From QHXW01 sp035297145 (GTDB lineage Bacteria > Acidobacteriota > Terriglobia > Bryobacterales > Bryobacteraceae), in contig DATGZN010000054.1 of the NCBI GenBank assembly GCA_035297145.1, positions 182,734 through 246,733 on the forward strand: a stretch of DNA of 64,000 nucleotides, written 5' to 3'. Positions within the stretch are counted from its first letter, which is position 1, and every line of letters starts with the position of its first letter. Below are positions 18,020 through 28,606 of this stretch, piece by piece. The notes beneath the pieces are model-generated. The model made no database searches. It was not told the DNA's origin and saw only the letters and a program-made list of their open reading frames with translations. The position numbers were made by a program, and so were the translations under genes.

Positions 18020-18502
18020 ATGCAAAAACTGGTGCAGGTCGAAGAGGCACGGGCGTTGATGACAGAGGCCAAGGATTGGAGTCTGTGGCGGTGGCTCTGG
18101 GATAAAAGCAGGGTACGGGCCACCGCGGATCGGGCCGTGGACGCGCTCGCGGAAGCGGAAAAAAAAGTGAAGGCCACGTGGACCGCCGACCAGAAAAAGG
18201 CATATCACGAGTTGGAAGCCCTGGCGTCGCTCAACGGGAATGCCAAGGGGAAGCGCCTGTACGACACGGCCAGGGAAGAGGCGAAGAACGTGGACCCGGA
18301 AATCAAGCGTGCGGTCGAGCGAGTGAAAGAAGCGGACGATATCGCCTATGACGCCAGAATGGACGCGGAGGACACGTTCGATGAGGCCGAGCGGCGGTTA
18401 GATACTGACATGGCCCGCACGGGGGCGCAGAAAGCCATCGACTCCTGGGATCTGCGAGAGAAAGCCATTCGGAAAGCGGAAGCCCTGGCAAGAAAGAAAT
18501 AA
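18020..18502 (+). CDS. Charged coiled-coil protein of unknown function
   Basis: The 160-residue product from the ATG at 18020 (GGGGGAG eight bases upstream) is almost entirely helical: Ala, Glu, Lys and Arg dominate, with heptad-like runs such as AVDALAEAEKKVKATW and KRAVERVKEADDIAYD. No signal peptide, membrane segment or known domain is seen. Its TAA is immediately followed by the GTG of a START-like gene, so the two are probably translated together and may interact. Confidence 0.6.
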   Translation: MQKLVQVEEARALMTEAKDWSLWRWLWDKSRVRATADRAVDALAEAEKKVKATWTADQKKAYHELEALASLNGNAKGKRLYDTAREEAKNVDPEIKRAVERVKEADDIAYDARMDAEDTFDEAERRLDTDMARTGAQKAIDSWDLREKAIRKAEALARKK

Positions 18503-19267
18503 GTGCCGCAACAAGCTGCCGAGACCGTGCAGTTGAAAGAAGCAACGCTGGAGGCGTTTGCGGAATACATCCGTGATGCCGAAGCGGCGATGGAACGTAC
18601 GCTATGCGAAGAAGGCGGATTCTTATGGTCTGACGGCGAAACGGAACGCGCGCGACAGGTTGGGAAAGGAGAAACCGTCGCGCAATTCTGGTCGGGAAAG
18701 CACCCCGTCACCGTGCCGGATGGCCTGATTCATGACTGGATCGGTGCGACGATGATTCGCGGAGCAACGGTCGAGCAGACCCTGGCGCTGATTCAGGATT
18801 ACGACAACCACAAAAACATCTACAAGCCCGAGGTGATCGATTCGAAACTGATCAGCCGGCGCGGAAACGATTTCCAGATTTACTTGCGGCTGCTGAAGAA
18901 GAAAATCATTACAGTGGTTCTGGATACGGATCACGATGTGCATTACTCCCAGGCGGGTGCTGCGCGCTGGTGTTGCCGCTCCTACACCACGCGGATTGCC
19001 GAGGTGGAAGACGCTGGAAAAACCGCCGAGACGGTGTTGGCGCCTGACAGCGGCTACGGGTTCTTGTGGCGGCTCTATTCCTACTGGCGAATTCAGGAGA
19101 GAGATGGCGCCGTATACACCGAATGCCGGGCCATCTCGCTGACACGCGACGTGCCCAAGGGACTGGGCTGGATCATCGAACCGATCATCCGGAAACTGCC
19201 GAGGGAATCGCTGGTCAACACACTCGATTCAACGCGGCGGGCGCTGGGTGCGAAGAGCGACAGGTAG
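18503..19267 (+). CDS. START/SRPBCC-like protein
   Basis: The 254-residue protein begins at a GTG directly abutting the stop of the preceding coiled-coil gene. Residues ~70–235 read like a helix-grip (SRPBCC) fold: a WIGATMIRGATVEQTLALIQDYDNH opening, alternating strands with KIITVVLDTDHDVHY, and a C-terminal helix VPKGLGWIIEPIIRKLP. Such domains bind lipids or other hydrophobic ligands. Neither signal peptide nor catalytic residues are visible. Zero spacing to the upstream gene suggests translational coupling. Confidence 0.6.
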   Translation: MPQQAAETVQLKEATLEAFAEYIRDAEAAMERTLCEEGGFLWSDGETERARQVGKGETVAQFWSGKHPVTVPDGLIHDWIGATMIRGATVEQTLALIQDYDNHKNIYKPEVIDSKLISRRGNDFQIYLRLLKKKIITVVLDTDHDVHYSQAGAARWCCRSYTTRIAEVEDAGKTAETVLAPDSGYGFLWRLYSYWRIQERDGAVYTECRAISLTRDVPKGLGWIIEPIIRKLPRESLVNTLDSTRRALGAKSDR

Positions 19268-19342
19268 TGATTGTCGGCCACACACAGGCGTTTCTAGGTT
19301 CCAATGCGTGGCGCGTGGCGGCGGCCTCTGTCTTGTTGGTTG

Positions 19343-19440
19343 TCATCGGCGTTTAGCTGCGGCCTTTTCGTTGTCCGTGTGCATCCGCGCCAGCAGCTCC
19401 ACGCTTGCGTGAGTGCTTGCAGCCTCTCGTCAATGGTCAT
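19343..19440 (-). pseudogene. Frameshifted small helical protein gene
   Basis: The ATG at 19440 starts MTIDERLQALTQA. One base out of frame the sequence continues as VELLARMHTDNEKAAAKRR and a TGA at 19343–19345. The two halves join smoothly into a 32-residue protein if one base is restored. Short proteins opening MTIDERL are familiar in acidobacterial and planctomycete genomes. Its ATG overlaps the TGA of an upstream fragment by four bases, as in a real operon. A sequencing error cannot be excluded. Confidence 0.5.
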
Positions 19441-19550
19441 TTTCGCTTCGTCGCCAGCAGGGAACGCGCCAGCTCGGCAGCATTCTTAAGTGTATCGAAC
19501 GCCACATAAAAGACGGCATACACCTGGCCGTCTACGAGAACCGCTACAGG
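19437..19550 (-). pseudogene. C-terminal fragment of an unidentified gene
   Basis: A minus-strand frame encodes DPVAVLVDGQVYAVFYVAF followed by a Lys/Ala/Leu-rich tail and a TGA at 19437–19439, overlapping the next ATG as ATGA. It is closed upstream by a stop and has no start codon, so only about 38 C-terminal codons remain. The parent is unidentified. Confidence 0.4.
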
Positions 19551-19741
19551 ATCCTCTCTTTAGTCTGCCCACTGGAAGGCAGTCCTCCGTAGGCGGATGC
19601 GGGAGACCTGCGGCTCTATCGTGCGAACATCAAAGGCCGCAGGTACCAGCAAAAGGCGCGTGTCCCTGCGCTACAGCGGACGCGGGGACGGGGCGGTGTT
19701 TTGGTCCAGCCGTGATTCTCGAAGGAATGAATGTTAGGGAG

Positions 19742-19763
19742 GGCCCGGACCGAGATCCGGGCC
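19742..19763. terminator. Hairpin just beyond aceA
   Basis: A perfect 8-base stem (GGCCCGGA / TCCGGGCC) with a 6-base loop lies nine bases past the aceA stop at 19772. It lacks a U-run in either direction, so it may be a 3'-end stabiliser or a Rho-assisted terminator rather than a classic intrinsic one. Confidence 0.45.
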
Positions 19764-19771
19764 AATCGACG

Positions 19772-21094
19772 TTATCGAACGAGGGCGACGCTACCGTTTT
19801 GTTCGGTATGGACGGCTGGCGCTCCGGAGAACTGTGCGGTTTCCGTGGAGCCCTCAAGGGCCGTGGTGGAAGCGGTTCCGCCGGAGACGGCTTGCTGGAG
19901 CGCATCGAAGTAGCCGGTGCCGACGAATCTCTGGTGGCGGACGGCGGAGTAGCCGTGCTCGCGGGCCTGCGCGAATTCCTCTTCCTGCAAATTGGCGTAG
20001 GCGGTCATGCCGCGCTTCGAATATTCGTGGGCGAGCGCGAACATGCTGGAGTTGAGCGCGTGGAATCCTGCCAGGGTCACGAACTGGAATTTGTAACCCA
20101 TGGCGCCCAGTTCCGTCTGGAAGCGCGCGATGGTGGAATCATCCAGCTTCTTTCTCCAGTGGAACGATGGGGAGCAGTTGTATGCCAGAAGCTTGCCGGG
20201 GTAGCGAGCGTGGATCGCCTCGGCAAATCGCCGGGCTTCCTTGATGTTTGGTTCGGAAGTTTCGCACCAAAGCATGTCGGCGTAGGGGGCGTAGGCCAGG
20301 CCTCGGGCGATGGCGGCGTCAATTCCTCCGCGGAACTGGAAGAAGCCTTCCTGAGTGCGTCTGCCGGTGATAAAGGGATCGTCTGACGAATCGGCATCGC
20401 TGAGCAGTAAACTCGCGCTATTGGCGTCCGTGCGGGCGATGAGAAGCGTTGGGACACCGAGAATATCCGCTGCCAGGCGCGCGGCGCTCAGCTTCTGAAT
20501 GAACTCAGAGATCGGGACGACCACCTTGCCGCCCATATGGCCGCATTTCTTGGCCGATGCGAGCTGATCTTCAAAGTGAACGGCACTCGCGCCGGCCTCG
20601 ATCATGGCCTTCATGAGCTCGAAGGCATTGAGCGGTCCCCCGAAGCCTGCCTCCGCATCGGCCACGATAGGTGCAAACCAATAGTTATCGCCGGTTCCGT
20701 CGGCATGATGAATCTGATCGGCGCGTTGAAACGCGTTGTTGATGGCGCGGACAAGCGCAGGAACGCTGTTCGAAGGATAAAGACTCTGATCGGGATACAT
20801 TTGGCCGGCAAGGTTGGCGTCTCCGGCAACCTGCCAGCCACTGACGTAGATCGCCTTGAGACCGGCCTGGACCTGTTGCACGGCCTGATTGCCGGTGAGC
20901 GCACCCAGCGCGGGGATGTAGGGCTCCTGGTGCAGGAGGTTCCAGAACCTCTGCGCGCCCAAGCGGGCTAACGTGTACTCGATTTGTACGGTGCCGCGTA
21001 GGCGGACAACCTCTTGCGGCGAATAAGGCCGCGAAATGCCACTCCAACGAGGGTCGGTCCGCCAAGTATGTAAGATTGCTTCTGATTGATTCAC
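19772..21094 (-). CDS. aceA: Isocitrate lyase
   Basis: The 440-residue enzyme cleaves isocitrate to glyoxylate and succinate, the first step of the glyoxylate shunt in the cytoplasm. The catalytic signature KKCGHMGGK is at residues ~182–190 with the active Cys at 184. Metal and substrate-binding blocks GDNYWFAPIVADAEAGFGG, HFEDQ and NCSPSFHW are all present, and the length is normal. The start is the GTG at 21094, with AAGGGG about nine bases upstream. It is divergent from malate synthase across 155 bases, an arrangement that permits shared control. Confidence 0.97.
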   Translation of the reverse strand: MNQSEAILHTWRTDPRWSGISRPYSPQEVVRLRGTVQIEYTLARLGAQRFWNLLHQEPYIPALGALTGNQAVQQVQAGLKAIYVSGWQVAGDANLAGQMYPDQSLYPSNSVPALVRAINNAFQRADQIHHADGTGDNYWFAPIVADAEAGFGGPLNAFELMKAMIEAGASAVHFEDQLASAKKCGHMGGKVVVPISEFIQKLSAARLAADILGVPTLLIARTDANSASLLLSDADSSDDPFITGRRTQEGFFQFRGGIDAAIARGLAYAPYADMLWCETSEPNIKEARRFAEAIHARYPGKLLAYNCSPSFHWRKKLDDSTIARFQTELGAMGYKFQFVTLAGFHALNSSMFALAHEYSKRGMTAYANLQEEEFAQAREHGYSAVRHQRFVGTGYFDALQQAVSGGTASTTALEGSTETAQFSGAPAVHTEQNGSVALVR

Positions 21095-21164
21095 GTACGA
21101 CTACCCCTTCCAACCGTCCAGTAAACCGCGGGACGCCGCCAGATCCAAGCCATCTAGGTCAAAT

Positions 21165-21187
21165 CGGACGAGTGGTCCGGTGCGGAC
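21165..21187. promoter_or_regulatory. Repeated CGGAC/GTCCG boxes between aceA and aceB
   Basis: Three copies of the same 5-mer occur in 23 bases: CGGAC at 21165–21169, its complement GTCCG at 21175–21179, and CGGAC at 21183–21187, the last two forming a 5-3-5 palindrome. They sit mid-way between the divergent aceA and aceB starts and could bind a shared regulator. Proposed from position only. Confidence 0.3.
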
Positions 21188-21249
21188 GGCTCGGAATGCG
21201 CGCAGGCGCGGCGCCAAGGTAGTATGCGCCATAGGGTAGGAGCCAATCT

Positions 21250-22842
<1,593 letters not shown>

Positions 22843-23000
22843 AAAAACAGGTGACAGGCAACGCTGTCCACGCGCCGAGGAGCCGCATAGCGTTGAATCG
22901 ACGTGACACTTGCTTGGGCCAGCGAAGCCAGTCACCAGTTTTTCCGCAAGCTCGAAAAAGGGGGCTGGACAACGGCCATCGATAGCTGCATACTCCGGAC
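22843..23000. other. Intergenic region with imperfect hairpins after aceB
   Basis: No gene is supported. A possible stem pairs TTTTTC (22939–22944) with GAAAAA (22954–22959), flanked by CCAG/CTGG. GACAG/CTGTC earlier in the gap forms another small stem. These might end aceB transcription, but none is a textbook terminator. Confidence 0.3.
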
Positions 23001-24647
23001 ATGGGCGCCAATATCGGACCGGCGCCTCTGATTGCCCAGCTCCGGGAAGATCTGGCTTTCCGGAGAATCGGTAGCGGGCTACAGGCGCTAGAAACACATC
23101 GTTCTGCTCTGGCAGCACTCGATCCAACTCAAGAGAACGCGGCCGCCATGGTCGGCCTCCTGGCTAAATGGGTGGACATCGGGTTTGCGGGCCTGGAACT
23201 CCTGCGGGATTTGCTGTCTCGTTTTCCCAAACAATCTCGCGCGTGCCTTCGCTTGCTCGACTATGTCCACTTGCGCATGGCGGAAGGCTTCCTGCTGATG
23301 CGCGAGGAGGAATTCGACCAGGCCACGCACCACCTGCAATTCGTGCAATCCATGGAAGCCGAGATTCCGGACACGGCAACGCTGGCTATATCGAGCTTCT
23401 GGATGGGCCGCTGCCTCCGCAAAGAGGGGCGCTATGACGACGCGCTCAGCTACACGGTGAAGGGCAGGGACCTGGCGCTCCAACTAGGCTACGAAAAAAT
23501 GGCTGCGGTGATGCAGGTGATGGAGAGCTGGCTGGCCTTTCAGAAAGGCAAGCTGAAGGAGGCCAGCGCGATTCTGCGCGAGGCGGAACGCGCGCTAAGC
23601 GACACAGACGATTTCGTCAGCCGGGGCAACATTCAATCGGCATACGGGCGGATCGCCCGCCGGCAAGGCCGCTACGATCGTGCGCTGGAGCACTTCGAGG
23701 GCTCGCTTCTGGAGTATAAGCGCTGCGATCCGCAGCATATCCACCTGGCGCGCGCGTTGGTCAATACGGCGTTCGTCAAGCGTTTGATCGTGCTGCGGAC
23801 GCAGAACGCAATTGACGAGAAGCTGGCGCATCGCCGGTCGGGGGCTTCGGGCAACGGCGCCGTGGAACAGGCGCGCAACGAACGATCACAGATCCAACAG
23901 CTACGTGCCGAGGCGCAGGCGCAGCTTTCCGAAGCGCTTGGTATCTACGAGCGCCACCACAATCACCGGGGCATCGGCAGCGTTCACATCAACTACAGCT
24001 ACCTGCACCTGGATGAGGGCGATCTGGACCGCGCGTCTACAGACGCGGCGGAAGCGTTTCGGCATGGCGAGGAAAAACGCGACGTGATTCTGATGGCGCG
24101 GGCCCGCATTCTCCAGTGCATGATCGAAAACGCCCGGCTGGAGGAACAGATTGATGAAGATCCCGAGCGGCGTGCCCACATGGCCCACGATTTTGCGCAC
24201 GATGCGGTGGAATGCGCGAAGCAGACGCAGAACCGCAGGCTCTTGGCACGCGCGCTCGTATGGGAAGGGCTGACCTACTGTAACGGCGGTTCGCAGGATC
24301 GCGAGGCCGCACGCCGGTGCTGCGATGCGGCGATTGCGTTACTCCGTCCGGCAGGGCCGCTGTATGGCTGGGAGGATCTGGAGACGCTGAAGACGAAGCT
24401 CTCGCATTCCGGCCAGGTGGACACAGCTTTGCAAGAGTGGTCCAAGGGCCTGACGCACGACAAGACGTTCCAGCAAATCACCGAGGAGTTCGCCAACATC
24501 CTGATCCCGCGCGTGTGGGAGCGGGAAGGCCGCAAGATTTCGCGCGTGGCGGTGCGGCTGAGTATCTCACCGAAAAAAGTGCGGAGGATACTGCATGCGG
24601 CGGGGCTGATCCGGGAGGATCGGGAGCGGGTTGTGGTGGAGCGGTAG
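23001..24647 (+). CDS. TPR protein with C-terminal Fis-like helix-turn-helix, probable regulator
   Basis: The 548-residue cytoplasmic protein consists of helical TPR-like repeats (for example EEEFDQATHHLQFVQSMEAE and RIARRQGRYDRALEHFEGSL) through residue ~470. Its C-terminus, RKISRVAVRLSISPKKVRRILHAAGLI, is a Fis-type helix-turn-helix. This architecture, a ligand- or protein-sensing TPR array with a terminal DNA-binding helix pair, suggests a transcription regulator. It lies 158 bases downstream of aceB in the same direction, so control of the glyoxylate shunt is an attractive inference. No ribosome-binding site is obvious before the ATG. Confidence 0.68.
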   Translation: MGANIGPAPLIAQLREDLAFRRIGSGLQALETHRSALAALDPTQENAAAMVGLLAKWVDIGFAGLELLRDLLSRFPKQSRACLRLLDYVHLRMAEGFLLMREEEFDQATHHLQFVQSMEAEIPDTATLAISSFWMGRCLRKEGRYDDALSYTVKGRDLALQLGYEKMAAVMQVMESWLAFQKGKLKEASAILREAERALSDTDDFVSRGNIQSAYGRIARRQGRYDRALEHFEGSLLEYKRCDPQHIHLARALVNTAFVKRLIVLRTQNAIDEKLAHRRSGASGNGAVEQARNERSQIQQLRAEAQAQLSEALGIYERHHNHRGIGSVHINYSYLHLDEGDLDRASTDAAEAFRHGEEKRDVILMARARILQCMIENARLEEQIDEDPERRAHMAHDFAHDAVECAKQTQNRRLLARALVWEGLTYCNGGSQDREAARRCCDAAIALLRPAGPLYGWEDLETLKTKLSHSGQVDTALQEWSKGLTHDKTFQQITEEFANILIPRVWEREGRKISRVAVRLSISPKKVRRILHAAGLIREDRERVVVER

Positions 24648-24706
24648 GGCCGGACGTGTCCGGCCCCTGCACGACACACCATGTAGGGACGAGGCATGCC
24701 TCGTCC
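24647..24706. repeat. Pair of REP-like palindromes
   Basis: Two palindromes follow the TPR–HTH gene: GGGCCGGAC-GT-GTCCGGCCC at 24647–24666 and a perfect 20-base palindrome at 24687–24706 (GGACGAGGCA / TGCCTCGTCC). Both are preceded by TAGGG. They belong with the elements at 28520, 28587 and 35254, which share the TAGGGG flank and mostly a GCATGC centre but differ in the arms. The first could also help end transcription. Confidence 0.65.
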
Positions 24707-24789
24707 ACGGCCCGATCTTAGGGCTGGAACGGCGACAGGCCTTCTCCATAGGTCTTTGCCTGCAATCCGCTAAACTTCTCTTAAAGGTC

Positions 24790-25326
24790 ATGAATTGGCT
24801 TCGATCGATTTTCGGGAGCCCGACGGACCCAAAGAGCATCGAGCGATCAATAGAGCGGCAACGCCGCAAAGCTGAGAACAGCGGGCTGGTCGCCGCATTT
24901 ACCGTAATCGCACAGGTTGTCTTCTATTTCCCTTCCTGGATCGCAGATTCCCGTGAGGCGGTGCCGGCGAACATCACGGAGGCCCGCGAACTCGAGCGGC
25001 GTCGGGTGGAACTGATTGTCAACCCTGGGGGCCGCTCATTTGTGTTGGTGCGAACGGATGGACCGTCCTATGTCACCCGCGAGGATCACGAGGCGACTGT
25101 TCAGTTGTTCGTGCAGGGCGAGCTCTGCTTTGAGGTTCAGGTGCCGTACAGCCTCGGAGAATACGGTGAAGCTTGGTATCAAGCGCGAGTGTCCGCTTTC
25201 ATTGAGGGCGGCTGGCAAAAGGACATCTACGCAATGGCGCACCTGTATCGTGAATGGTCCAAGTCCGCTACGAGGAAATCTCGTGCCGACAGCCTTGAGC
25301 GCCAGAAAAAGCGATTCGGCCTCTGA
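24790..25326 (+). CDS. Hypothetical cytoplasmic protein
   Basis: The 178-residue product from the ATG at 24790 (AAAGG just upstream) starts MNWLRSIFGSPTDPKSIERS and contains one moderately hydrophobic segment, VAAFTVIAQVVFYFPSWIA, which may be a buried helix rather than a membrane span. The middle holds strand-like blocks (RSFVLVRTDGPSYV, VQLFVQGELCFEVQVPY). No known domain is recognised. Coding is supported by composition and length, but with no partner the role is unknown. Confidence 0.55.
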   Translation: MNWLRSIFGSPTDPKSIERSIERQRRKAENSGLVAAFTVIAQVVFYFPSWIADSREAVPANITEARELERRRVELIVNPGGRSFVLVRTDGPSYVTREDHEATVQLFVQGELCFEVQVPYSLGEYGEAWYQARVSAFIEGGWQKDIYAMAHLYREWSKSATRKSRADSLERQKKRFGL

Positions 25327-25499
25327 GCGCCTAAATAACATCCTGGTTCGGGCTATTTAGCGAACACTGTAGAGTACGCAGCTGTCGCCGTGGATGCGGA
25401 TCGAGCTTCCCAACATTGGGCGTGCGCCGGACGCCCGATCCCGCGACTGAAATGGCGACAAGAACACAGTCGCGGAAATCGGGCGCCGAACTGCTCTGA

Positions 25500-27293
<1,794 letters not shown>

Positions 27294-27311
27294 TTGAAAC
27301 ACCTCGCTCGT

Positions 27312-28493
27312 TTAGTTCAGATTCTGAAAAATGCCCGCGGCCCCCATGCCGCCGCCTACACACATCGTCACCATGCCGTATTTCGCATGGCGGCGATGCA
27401 TTTCCTGGAGCAGGCTGGCCGTCAGCTTGGCGCCTGTACAGCCCAGCGGATGCCCCAGAGCAATTGCGCCCCCATTCACGTTCACCTTCGCCATGTCGAG
27501 GCCGAGCGTCTTAATCACGGCCAGCGACTGCGCGGCGAACGCCTCATTCAGTTCAATCAGATCGATCTGGTCCAGCGTCAGCCCCGCCAGCTTGAGAGCC
27601 TTGGGGATGGCGTAGACCGGTCCCACTCCCATCTCTTCAGGCAGGCATCCGGCGTACGAGTAAGCCACGAAACGCGCCAGCGGTTTGATGCCCAGCGCAC
27701 TCGCCCGTTCTTCGGACATCACCACGGCCGCGGCCGCGCCATCCGATGTCTGCGACGAGTTTCCGGCGGTTACGGTTCCCTTGGCGTGAAATGCTGGCTT
27801 GAGCTTGGCGAGTGCTTCGAGCGATGTGTCGGCGCGCGGGCCTTCGTCCACCTTGAATTCCAGTTCGGTCTTTTTCAGTTTTGATTTCGCATCCGGCGCC
27901 GTGAAAGTGACCGGGACGGGAATGATCTCGGCATCGAACTTTCCCGTTGCCTGCGCCGCCAGCGCTTTCTTGTGACTGCAGAGCGCGAACTCGTCTGCGG
28001 CCTCACGCGCGATTCCATAGTGCCGGGCCACGCGCTCCGCAGTCAGCCCCATGCCAAGATAGGAATCGGGATAGTGCTCGCCCAGCCACGGATTGATGGA
28101 GACTTTGTTGCCACCCATGGGCACGAGCGACATGGATTCCGTGCCGCCGGCCACAATCACATCGGCGCCGCCCGAGCGAATGCGCTCCGCGGCCAGCGCA
28201 ATGGCTTGCAGTCCGGATGCGCAAAAGCGGTTGATGGTCATGGCGGCGGACTCGATCGGCACGCCTGCACGCAGCGACGCGATGCGCGCGACGTTCATGC
28301 CCTGCTCGCCCTCCGGCATGGCGCAGCCGATGATCACGTCTTCAACTTCCCGGGTGTCCAGATGTGCCACTCGGGCGAGCGCGCACCGGATGGCAATCGC
28401 GGCCAGGTCGTCCGGCCGCGTGGCGCGCAGAGTTCCTTTCGGAGCTTTGCCCACGGCGGTTCGCACCGCGCTCACAATGACTGCTTCTCTCAT
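27312..28493 (-). CDS. fadA: Acetyl-CoA acyltransferase (3-ketoacyl-CoA thiolase)
   Basis: This 393-residue thiolase cleaves 3-ketoacyl-CoA with CoA, the last beta-oxidation step. The nucleophile Cys lies in NRFCASGLQAIALAAERI (about residue 90), and the C-terminal motifs NGGAIALGHPLGCTGAKL and CVGGGMGAAGIF supply the His and second Cys. The ATG at 28493 follows GGAGAGA and removes a short unlikely N-terminal extension. It sits between fadN and fadE in the operon. The 113-base gap to fadN contains two REP-like palindromes. Confidence 0.95.
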   Translation of the reverse strand: MREAVIVSAVRTAVGKAPKGTLRATRPDDLAAIAIRCALARVAHLDTREVEDVIIGCAMPEGEQGMNVARIASLRAGVPIESAAMTINRFCASGLQAIALAAERIRSGGADVIVAGGTESMSLVPMGGNKVSINPWLGEHYPDSYLGMGLTAERVARHYGIAREAADEFALCSHKKALAAQATGKFDAEIIPVPVTFTAPDAKSKLKKTELEFKVDEGPRADTSLEALAKLKPAFHAKGTVTAGNSSQTSDGAAAAVVMSEERASALGIKPLARFVAYSYAGCLPEEMGVGPVYAIPKALKLAGLTLDQIDLIELNEAFAAQSLAVIKTLGLDMAKVNVNGGAIALGHPLGCTGAKLTASLLQEMHRRHAKYGMVTMCVGGGMGAAGIFQNLN

Positions 28494-28519
28494 TTCGTCT
28501 CTCCGTGCCTGCCGATTCA

Positions 28520-28606
28520 GGCGACGCATGCGTCGCCCCTACGTTTGCCGGCCCAAAATTGCAATCACGACATCGCGATCACGTAGGGGCCGGGCATGCC
28601 CGGCCC
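28520..28606. repeat. Pair of REP-like palindromes inside the fad operon
   Basis: A perfect 18-base palindrome (GGCGACGCA/TGCGTCGCC, 28520–28537, followed by CCTAC) and a perfect 20-base palindrome (GGGCCGGGCA/TGCCCGGCCC, 28587–28606, preceded by GTAGG) lie between fadN and fadA. They point outward from each other, like paired REP units. They may trim or stabilise the operon mRNA. Confidence 0.7.

Larger units (their letters stand above)
19268..19771. other. Gene-poor interval with broken small genes and a hairpin
   Basis: This 500-base stretch between the START-like gene and aceA holds no intact gene. On the minus strand it contains remnants of two small overlapping genes (19343–19550, listed separately). 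A strong hairpin near aceA (19742–19763) is also listed. The remainder shows nothing I recognise. Confidence 0.45.

Noticed and set aside
24645..24670. Classic intrinsic terminator after the TPR–HTH gene
   Set aside because: The hairpin is strong but lacks a U-run and belongs to the dispersed palindrome family, so it is reported as a repeat.
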